Positions 1 through 4,276 of a stretch of DNA of 7,138 nt are shown here, one piece after another. The stretch comes from a bacterium UBP2_UBA2255. Its GTDB lineage: Bacteria > Edwardsbacteria > AC1 > EtOH8. The notes under the pieces were generated by a model. The model searched no databases. It had not been told where the DNA came from and worked only from the letters and a program-made list of their open reading frames with translations. Each line of letters starts with the position of its first letter. Positions within the stretch are counted from its first letter, which is position 1. Both the position numbers and the translations under genes were made by a program. The DNA lies in NCBI GenBank assembly GCA_002347565.1, contig DDXR01000076.1:29486-36623 (forward strand), read 5' to 3'.

Positions 1-20
1 GGGGGGGGGGGGGGGGGGGG
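1..20. other. poly-G run at window edge, probable sequencing/assembly artefact
   Basis: Twenty consecutive G residues open the window and end exactly where the stop codon of the first gene begins. Mixed-composition sequence follows at once. Homopolymeric G of this kind at a sequence end is typical of no-signal cycles in two-colour sequencing carried into a contig, rather than biology. The sequence truly downstream of the first gene is therefore unknown. Confidence 0.8.
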
Positions 21-359
21 TCAGACCGCCAGCCACTGTTTCCACAGCTCCGGCCGGTAGCCGGTCGTCGCCAGCTTGCCGTTGCGCACGATCGGGGTCT
101 TAAGCAGCTTGGGGTTCCGTTTCAGCACAGCTTCGATATCGAACCGTTGGTATTGAAGCTGTTGCTTTTGGGCCTCCCTGCCCTCGCGGTCGAGCATGGC
201 CTCGAGGCCCGCGGCCCGCTTGATGCTCTCAAACTCCCCCGCGCTCAGCTCCTTCTGGTCCAGGTCGACAAAATGGAACGGCACGCGCCGCTCCTTGAAG
301 AACCGCTGCGCGGCCCGGGTGTCCCGGCACTTGCTGGTCCCGAAGATCTGGATGGCCAC
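21..359 (-). CDS. ArsC/Spx/YffB-family thioredoxin-fold protein
   Basis: A 112-aa protein of the ArsC-like thioredoxin-fold family, a usual length for it. It opens with beta strand IQIFGTSKC, placing Cys11 where ArsC-type enzymes carry the catalytic cysteine, followed by DT. The C-terminal half has TPIVRNGK (88-95) and GYRPELW (100-106), the family's cis-Pro strand and closing motif. Cys11 is the only cysteine, so there is no CxxC redox switch as in Spx and no internal resolving cysteine. An activity relying on glutathione or a partner protein, as proposed for YffB, is more likely. Arsenate reduction is not shown, because no ars operon gene is adjacent. Translation starts at GTG (359) behind GGAGG with 5-nt spacing, and a strong promoter lies upstream. 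The stop abuts the poly-G run, but the C-terminus matches the family's usual end. Cytoplasmic. Family is secure, substrate unknown. Confidence 0.87.
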   Translation of the reverse strand: MAIQIFGTSKCRDTRAAQRFFKERRVPFHFVDLDQKELSAGEFESIKRAAGLEAMLDREGREAQKQQLQYQRFDIEAVLKRNPKLLKTPIVRNGKLATTGYRPELWKQWLAV

Positions 360-364
360 GGCTG

Positions 365-370
365 CCTCCC
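365..370 (-). promoter_or_regulatory. ribosome binding site of the ArsC-like gene
   Basis: On the minus strand GGGAGG ends 5 nt before a GTG codon. This supports the GTG start, since no in-frame ATG is available at that point. Confidence 0.7.
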
Positions 371-421
371 GCTGATCGTGCGCCCCCCTGCGGGGCAGGC
401 CAAGCGATGGGTGATGGTCGT

Positions 422-450
422 ATTATATGGCATTTTGCCGGCCGTTTCAA
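422..450 (-). promoter_or_regulatory. sigma70-type promoter of the ArsC-like gene
   Basis: On the minus strand TTGAAA (450-445) is followed after exactly 17 nt by TATAAT (427-422), a perfect -10 and a 5/6 -35. The predicted transcription start near 415 gives a leader of about 55 nt before the GTG at 359. The rest of the 186-nt gap up to the plus-strand gene at 546 shows no comparable plus-strand promoter. Confidence 0.75.
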
Positions 451-530
451 CCCTGGCCCGGCATCGGCCGTGAACAATCCTTGTGACTTCACCTTGATGG
501 CGCGGTGCCGTCGGCATGGACGAACCACAG

Positions 531-537
531 AAGGAGG
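531..537 (+). promoter_or_regulatory. ribosome binding site deciding the zinc-ribbon gene start
   Basis: AAGGAGG lies 8 nt before the ATG at 546. The upstream in-frame ATG at 516 has no such site, and translating from it would place this motif inside the coding sequence. The 546 start is preferred. Confidence 0.75.
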
Positions 538-545
538 ACCTGCGA

Positions 546-905
546 ATGAGAGCGGTGATCGGCTCTGCACCGGCCGGCCCCGCACGCCCGCGAACGCGCG
601 TGAGCAACCGCACTTGGGCCTGCGTGGCCTGCGGCAAGACCTACCGGCGGGACCAGCGGCTGCCCGGCCCCGTCATCTGCGCCATCTGCCGCAACCCCTG
701 CGAGTACGTGCACTGGAAGATGCGCGTGCCCTCGCCGAAGAAGGCCCGGGAATGGGACCGGTTCTGGCGGCTCTACCGCAGCGAGCGCCGGGAACTGGAG
801 CGGTGCTTCCGCGACGGGAACGTGGAGGAGGTGGTGCTCGACCTGCTGAACATGCGTATCCTGCCGCGGCTGAAACGGCCCGGGACGTCGGATGGGCGCA
901 GATGA
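546..905 (+). CDS. small zinc-ribbon protein of unknown function
   Basis: A 119-aa basic protein that I do not recognise. It has two cysteine pairs, Cys26-x2-Cys29 and Cys45-x2-Cys48, separated by 15 residues, plus Cys52 just after the second pair. This is the geometry of a zinc ribbon that binds one Zn ion. The N-terminal 20 residues are rich in Ala, Pro and Arg and probably disordered. After the ribbon, residues 60-90 are charged and aromatic (EWDRFWRLY, then RSERRELERC), probably a helix. Residues 93-110 form a second predicted helix. No signal peptide or membrane segment is visible, so it is probably cytoplasmic. Zinc ribbons often bind nucleic acid or protein, but nothing here decides between them. 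A perfect Shine-Dalgarno and the paired CxxC motifs make it a real gene. An alternative start at 516 adds 10 aa. It is monocistronic, with a hairpin right after the stop. Confidence 0.75.
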   Translation: MRAVIGSAPAGPARPRTRVSNRTWACVACGKTYRRDQRLPGPVICAICRNPCEYVHWKMRVPSPKKAREWDRFWRLYRSERRELERCFRDGNVEEVVLDLLNMRILPRLKRPGTSDGRR

Positions 906-909
906 CACC

Positions 910-934
910 AGGTCCCGCCCGGAGGGCGGGACCT
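910..934. terminator. hairpin between convergent genes
   Basis: An inverted repeat, AGGTCCCGCCC against GGGCGGGACCT, forms an 11-bp GC-rich stem with a 3-nt loop. It lies 5 nt after the zinc-ribbon stop (905) and 20 nt from the Nudix stop (955), so it could end transcription from both sides. Neither flank has a real T-tract: the plus side reads GCGCGTTTC and the minus side GGTGTC. It is therefore not a canonical intrinsic terminator in either direction. Confidence 0.55.
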
Positions 935-954
935 GCGCGTTTCACCCCGGCCCG

Positions 955-1338
955 TCACGGCGGCGTCGCTAACTCCCGGGCGATGGGAATGTCCGCCGGG
1001 GAAAGATCGAAGCGGAGCAATTCGGCCAACGGCACCCACTCGACCAAATCGTGGTCGGTCAGTTTGAAATCTGCCGACTCCAGCTCCGCCTGCACCGCCA
1101 CCAGCATGATGGCGCCGTCCGGATAGCGGTACTCGTTGCGGGCCACCACCGGCCCGGCCTTGGCACGGACCCCCAGCTCCTCGAAGATCTCCCTCTCCAG
1201 CGCCCGCTGCGGCGTTTCTCCCTCTTTCACCGTCCCTCCGGGGAACTCCCACAAACCGGCGTTGCTCTCGCCCGGCTTGCGGCGGGCCAGCAGCACCTTT
1301 CCGTCCCTGACGGCTATGGCGGCCACCACCGTCTTCAT
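955..1338 (-). CDS. Nudix hydrolase, MutT/NudG type
   Basis: A 127-aa single-domain Nudix pyrophosphohydrolase, close in length to E. coli MutT (129 aa) and NudG (135 aa). The Nudix box is complete at residues 35-57: Gly35, Glu41, Arg49, Glu50, Glu53, Glu54, Gly56. These supply the metal-binding glutamates. LWEFPGG precedes the box, as in MutT and NudG. The C-terminal SPADIPIARE resembles the PADIP tail of NudG-like enzymes, and an Asp sits where MutT has the Asn that reads 8-oxoguanine. Sanitising an oxidised or modified (d)NTP is the family-based expectation, but the exact nucleotide is open. The start is the ATG 2 nt after the stop of the upstream peptidase gene (TGAGCATG), with no strong Shine-Dalgarno, which suggests translational coupling. 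The same frame stays open upstream to 1563 inside the peptidase gene, but that extension has no Nudix character. Confidence 0.9.
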   Translation of the reverse strand: MKTVVAAIAVRDGKVLLARRKPGESNAGLWEFPGGTVKEGETPQRALEREIFEELGVRAKAGPVVARNEYRYPDGAIMLVAVQAELESADFKLTDHDLVEWVPLAELLRFDLSPADIPIARELATPP

Positions 1339-1340
1339 GC

Positions 1341-2285
1341 TCAGATCGGCCCGGAAAGGACGTATTCGGCCAGGCCGGACACCACCGAGGACATCTTCCC
1401 GTAATCCAGGGTCTCCGGGGTGTCGGTCGTCTGGTGGTAATTGGGGTTGCGGAAGAAGGCGGTGTCGGTGATCATCACCGCCTTGAAGCCCGCTTTCCAG
1501 AAGTTGCGGTGGTCGGAGAAGGCCAGTCCGGGCAGCTTTCTGGGGCCGGCCAGGGTGCGGCAAGGGAGGCGGCGCTCCAGGACTTTACGGATTGGGCCCA
1601 AAAACCTTCGGCTGCCGAAATCCGAGACCGCGGCGATGAAGTTTCCCCGGGACGGGTAGAACGGCTTGAGCAGGAACGAGGGATAGCGCTGGGAGCCCTT
1701 TTCCTCGGTGTAGTAGCCGATCATCTCCAAACATATCATCAGCCGGACGTCGGCGGACCGATCTCTCAGGGACTTGGCGTGGATCCAGCTCCCCATCAGC
1801 TCGGTGCCGAAGTACGGCGGCTCCTCATTGGCATAGACGGCGAACTGCACCTGGAAGTCCAGAGAATCCTTCCGTTGGCTTATTATCCGGGCCAGCTCCA
1901 GCAGCCCGGCCACGGCCGAGGCGTTGTCATCGGCGCCCGGGGTGTCGCCGCAGACGTCGTAGTGGGCGCCCACCACCAGGATGCGGCGGTGCTGGGGGTT
2001 GACCACGGCCAGGATGTTGGCGAAGCTATCCCCGTCGGCCAAGAACTCCTGCCTGGACGGGGGCAGCCCCATGCCGGCCAGCTTCTGCTCGATGTAGTCC
2101 CGGGCCTTCTCCAGGGAACCCAGGTTCGGGCTGCTGCGCGGCGGGTCCAGCGAGGCCAGGAATTCAACGTGGCCACGCAGGGAGTCGGCGGAGACGGAAA
2201 AATCCATGGGGTGCGTCGTTGTTGTTTTTTTAGGAAAGGAAAGTGCGGAGACGGCCAAAAGCGAGCAAGCGATCATGCTTTTCAT
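1341..2285 (-). CDS. exported M28-family zinc metallopeptidase
   Basis: A 314-aa protein of the M28 family (aminopeptidase / glutaminyl-cyclase-like fold). The expected metal and catalytic positions are all visible: His108 and Asp110 in GAHYD, Asp119-Asp120 in GADDNAS, Glu154-Glu155 in ANEE, Glu187 in LEMIGY and His284 in YHQTTDTPETLD. Two zinc ions and a general-base Glu are inferred from the family. Glu187 replaces the Asp of Vibrio aminopeptidase, which is common in M28 subgroups. Residues 1-17 (Lys2, then a hydrophobic stretch to Ser16) look like a short signal peptide, so a periplasmic or extracytoplasmic site is likely. The start at 2285 is set by AAAGGA with 5-nt spacing. A longer in-frame start at 2348 would lie upstream of the promoter. 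The Nudix gene follows 2 nt downstream and must share the transcript. It could be an aminopeptidase or a glutaminyl cyclase; substrate unknown. Confidence 0.88.
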   Translation of the reverse strand: MKSMIACSLLAVSALSFPKKTTTTHPMDFSVSADSLRGHVEFLASLDPPRSSPNLGSLEKARDYIEQKLAGMGLPPSRQEFLADGDSFANILAVVNPQHRRILVVGAHYDVCGDTPGADDNASAVAGLLELARIISQRKDSLDFQVQFAVYANEEPPYFGTELMGSWIHAKSLRDRSADVRLMICLEMIGYYTEEKGSQRYPSFLLKPFYPSRGNFIAAVSDFGSRRFLGPIRKVLERRLPCRTLAGPRKLPGLAFSDHRNFWKAGFKAVMITDTAFFRNPNYHQTTDTPETLDYGKMSSVVSGLAEYVLSGPI

Positions 2286-2290
2286 GGGTT

Positions 2291-2296
2291 TCCTTT
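2291..2296 (-). promoter_or_regulatory. ribosome binding site of the M28 peptidase gene
   Basis: On the minus strand AAAGGA lies 5 nt before the ATG at 2285. Together with the promoter at 2317-2345 it fixes this start. Confidence 0.65.
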
Positions 2297-2316
2297 GCTG
2301 ACGGGCGTTGTCGATA

Positions 2317-2345
2317 ATTATAGTTATTATGAAGGTATAATACAA
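2317..2345 (-). promoter_or_regulatory. sigma70-type promoter of the peptidase-Nudix unit
   Basis: On the minus strand TTGTAT (2345-2340), a 17-nt spacer, then TATAAT (2322-2317). Transcription would begin near 2310, about 25 nt before the ATG at 2285. The element sits in an AT-rich island of about 40 bp that stands out against the GC-rich surroundings. Confidence 0.7.
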
Positions 2346-2404
2346 CACATTTCGTCAGACAGGTCATTCCCCCCGGCCCGGGATAACCGGATGTTGCCTC
2401 CCTC

Positions 2405-2433
2405 TTGAAAAGCGGGGAAAACCGGGTTATATT
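2405..2433 (+). promoter_or_regulatory. sigma70-type promoter of msrAB
   Basis: TTGAAA (2405-2410), a 17-nt spacer, then TATATT (2428-2433), each hexamer matching consensus at 5 of 6 positions. The predicted start near 2440 leaves a leader of only about 13 nt, with the Shine-Dalgarno (2439-2445) at its very 5' end. A second plus-strand TATAAT at 2336-2341 has no good -35 at normal spacing but would give a longer leader. Confidence 0.55.
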
Positions 2434-2438
2434 GTACG

Positions 2439-2445
2439 AAGGAGG
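2439..2445 (+). promoter_or_regulatory. first ribosome binding site of msrAB
   Basis: AAGGAGG is 7 nt before the ATG at 2453, optimal spacing for the long, signal-bearing form. An ATG at 2446 is in another frame and too close to this site. Confidence 0.7.
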
Positions 2446-2452
2446 ATGAAGC

Positions 2453-3538
2453 ATGACAGCAGCGATCATGGTGTTTGCGGTCCTGGCGTTTATGTGCGCC
2501 CCGGGCCGATCGGTGGAGAAAGGAGGCACAAACAAGATGCCGGAGTTCAACCAGGCCTACTTCGCAGGCGGCTGCTTCTGGTGCCTGGAGCATCCGTTCG
2601 ACACCATTCCGGGCGTGACCGAGGTGATGCCGGGCTACGGCGGGGGGAAGACGAAGAACCCGACCTACCAGGAGGTCTGCAGCGGAAAGACCGGACACTT
2701 CGAGATGGTCAGGATGACCTATGATCCAGCGAAGATCTCTTTCCGGAAGCTGGTCGATGTATTCTGGCGGCAGATAGACCCCACCGACGACGGCGGCCAG
2801 TTCGCCGACCGCGGCAGCCAGTACCAGGCGGCCCTTTTCTACCAGAACCAGGGGGAAAAGGATCAGGCCGAGGGCTCCAAGAAAGCGCTGGAGCGGTCGG
2901 GAAAATTCTCCAAGCCGATCGCCGTGAAAATATTGCCCTTCACGACCTTCTACCCGGCCGAGGAGCACCACCGGCAGTATTATAAAACCTGCCCGGCCCA
3001 GTACCAGCGGTACCGGTCATTCTCGGGCCGCGCCGACTTTCTCAAGCGCACCTGGGGAGACGGCTCCACGGCACCGCTCGGAAAACACGAGCAGTACGCA
3101 AAGCCGGACAGAAAGGAGCTAAAAAAAAGGCTGACCGGAATCCAGTACCAGGTGACCCAGGAGAACGCCACCGAGCCGCCGTTCGCCAACGAGTACTGGA
3201 GCGAGAAGCGGGAAGGGATCTACGTGGACGTCACCACCGGACAGCCGCTGTTCTCCTCCCTCGACAAGTTCGACGCGGGCTGCGGCTGGCCCAGTTTCAC
3301 CCAGCCGCTGGATACATCATTGTTCGAGGAGAAGAGAGACGGCTCCCACGGGATGCGCCGAACCGAGGTCCGGAGCAAGGCCGGGGACGCCCATCTGGGG
3401 CACGTCTTCGAGGACGGTCCGGCTCCGGCCGGAACGAGGTACTGCATCAACTCGGCCGCGCTGCGCTTCATCCCGAAGCAGGAGCTGGAGCGCGAAGGTT
3501 ACGGGGAATACCTGCGGTTGTTCGATCCGGGCAGGTGA
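2453..3538 (+). CDS. msrAB: fused peptide methionine sulfoxide reductase MsrA-MsrB
   Basis: A 361-aa bifunctional enzyme that reduces both S- and R-methionine sulfoxide in proteins. The MsrA domain spans about 33-200, with GCFWC at 40-44 (Cys41 catalytic) and the GHFEMV segment at 81-86 carrying the conserved Glu84. The MsrB domain spans about 216-355, with GCGWPSF (Cys277, likely resolving), HLGHVFEDGP (314-323) and RYCINS (Cys331 catalytic). The four zinc-binding cysteines of E. coli-type MsrB are absent (VDVTTG and RSKAGD at those positions), as in other zinc-free fused MsrAB enzymes. Residues 4-18 are hydrophobic but lack an N-terminal positive charge, so export or membrane anchoring is only probable. 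Cys15 is not in a proper lipobox. A second Shine-Dalgarno and ATG (codon 29, position 2537) could yield a cytosolic form. It is divergent from the M28 unit and appears monocistronic. Confidence 0.95.
   Translation: MTAAIMVFAVLAFMCAPGRSVEKGGTNKMPEFNQAYFAGGCFWCLEHPFDTIPGVTEVMPGYGGGKTKNPTYQEVCSGKTGHFEMVRMTYDPAKISFRKLVDVFWRQIDPTDDGGQFADRGSQYQAALFYQNQGEKDQAEGSKKALERSGKFSKPIAVKILPFTTFYPAEEHHRQYYKTCPAQYQRYRSFSGRADFLKRTWGDGSTAPLGKHEQYAKPDRKELKKRLTGIQYQVTQENATEPPFANEYWSEKREGIYVDVTTGQPLFSSLDKFDAGCGWPSFTQPLDTSLFEEKRDGSHGMRRTEVRSKAGDAHLGHVFEDGPAPAGTRYCINSAALRFIPKQELEREGYGEYLRLFDPGR
2519..2526 (+). promoter_or_regulatory. second, internal ribosome binding site of msrAB
   Basis: AAAGGAGG lies 10 nt before an in-frame ATG at 2537, whose product starts MPEFNQAYFAGG, right at the MsrA domain. 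This could be an alternative start giving a 333-aa protein without the hydrophobic leader. The encoded residues (Glu-Lys-Gly-Gly) are unremarkable linker, so coincidence is possible. Confidence 0.5.
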
Positions 3539-3556
3539 CCGCCGTCCCGCGTCCGG

Positions 3557-3591
3557 CAGAACGCCCTTCCCGCCATGGGAGGGGCGTTCTG
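3557..3591. terminator. strong hairpin between convergent msrAB and GyrI-like genes
   Basis: A near-perfect inverted repeat of about 16 bp with a 5-nt GCCAT loop (3572-3576) and one G-T pair. It begins 18 nt after the msrAB stop and ends 1 nt before the stop codon of the minus-strand gene. It probably serves both convergent transcripts. Neither side has a T-tract, so it may instead act as a 3'-end stabiliser. Confidence 0.6.
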
Positions 3592-3592
3592 T

Positions 3593-4225
3593 TCACCGGG
3601 GCATCGGCGGCGGCGTTTTCTTCTCCACCCGGTAGCGGATGATGGTGTGGTACTTGTCCGGATTTCCCTTGCCGAACAGCCCCGGGCCCCGCAGGTACTC
3701 CTCCTCGTGCGGCCCGGCGACCACGTAGCCGCTGGTATCGATGAAAGCCATGAGCCTCTCGATCGTCGGCGCCTCGGCGGCGTACGGCCCGACGTGCAGG
3801 ATCTCGGCCACCTCGCCGTACTGCCAGGTGGTCAATGCGACCGTCAAGCCGGGCGCGGCCGGTGCTTCCTTCAGTTTGTCCAATGTCCCCGGCACGGGCA
3901 GGGCGTACAGGCCCACCCACTGGTCCTTCGGCGTGTCGAACGGCTGGGGCCAGCGCGCCAGCGGCGCCGCCGGTCCCCTGGTGCGGGCGTTCCGGTAATA
4001 CGTCTGGAACAGCAGGGCGAACGCCTTCAGCCCGACAGTGTTGGGATCGCCGACCGCTTCGACCTGCAGCATCCGCTGGTCGGGCCTGGCCGTGATGCGC
4101 GGTTCCTTGAGCGCCTGATACCGGCTGAGATCCGGCCCTTTCATCATGAAGTGCCCGAGCACCGCCGCGCCGAGGGCCCCCAGCCCCAGGATGATGGCGG
4201 CAACGATCGCGATCTTCTTCAGCAT
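3593..4225 (-). CDS. membrane-anchored GyrI-like (AraC effector-binding) domain protein
   Basis: A 210-aa protein. Residues 5-26 form one hydrophobic helix behind Lys3-Lys4, a signal anchor or signal peptide that would place the rest outside the cytoplasm. From about 50 to 201 it reads as a GyrI-like small-molecule-binding domain, the fold of AraC-family effector domains: EILHVGPY at 141-148, the GPHEEEYL segment at 171-178 with the cluster of Glu that usually faces the ligand, and a closing strand YHTIIRYRVEK (192-202). No DNA-binding domain is present, so it is not a transcription factor by itself. The ligand is unknown. The start ATG has GGAGG 5 nt upstream. It follows the TPR gene by 51 nt on the same strand with no clear promoter between, so cotranscription is likely. 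A SOUL-type heme-binding relative is a less likely alternative. Confidence 0.72.
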   Translation of the reverse strand: MLKKIAIVAAIILGLGALGAAVLGHFMMKGPDLSRYQALKEPRITARPDQRMLQVEAVGDPNTVGLKAFALLFQTYYRNARTRGPAAPLARWPQPFDTPKDQWVGLYALPVPGTLDKLKEAPAAPGLTVALTTWQYGEVAEILHVGPYAAEAPTIERLMAFIDTSGYVVAGPHEEEYLRGPGLFGKGNPDKYHTIIRYRVEKKTPPPMPR

Positions 4226-4230
4226 TGCCC

Positions 4231-4235
4231 CCTCC
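4231..4235 (-). promoter_or_regulatory. ribosome binding site of the GyrI-like gene
   Basis: On the minus strand GGAGG lies 5 nt before the ATG at 4225 and is preceded by an A-rich stretch. It supports independent initiation even if the gene is cotranscribed with the TPR gene. Confidence 0.65.
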
Positions 4236-4256
4236 GTTTTTTATGTTTCTGCCGGC

Positions 4257-4276
4257 GGGCGACCAGATCGTCGCCC
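4257..4276 (-). other. small hairpin directly after the TPR gene stop
   Basis: GGGCGAC and GTCGCCC form a perfect 7-bp stem with a 6-nt loop, touching the TPR stop codon at 4277. No T-run follows on the minus strand. It may attenuate or process the transcript entering the GyrI-like gene rather than end it. Confidence 0.4.

Noticed and set aside
365..545. Search for a plus-strand promoter of the zinc-ribbon gene
   Set aside because: TTGTGA at 481 and TTGATG at 494 have no -10 at normal spacing, and the TATTAT at 421 has no -35. No promoter is called.
407..1126. Plus-strand open frame of 239 codons overlapping the zinc-ribbon gene
   Set aside because: It runs through the zinc-ribbon gene, the hairpin and the antisense of the Nudix gene, has no ribosome site, and shows no family features. 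The overlapping 546-905 frame has paired CxxC motifs and a perfect Shine-Dalgarno.
1339..1563. N-terminal extension of the Nudix protein
   Set aside because: The frame is open, but the extra residues are an out-of-frame reading of the peptidase C-terminus, and the MutT/NudG-like protein begins naturally at the ATG at 1338.
2286..2348. Longer start for the M28 peptidase at 2348
   Set aside because: The added 21 codons span the -10 and -35 elements, and the ribosome site and signal peptide point to 2285.
1434..2408. Plus-strand open frame of 324 codons
   Set aside because: Antisense to the M28 peptidase, whose metal-ligand motifs are complete in the correct order on the minus strand.
2453..2500. 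MsrAB as a lipoprotein via Cys15
   Set aside because: The residues before Cys15 (Ala-Phe-Met) do not fit a lipobox, which needs a small residue at -1.
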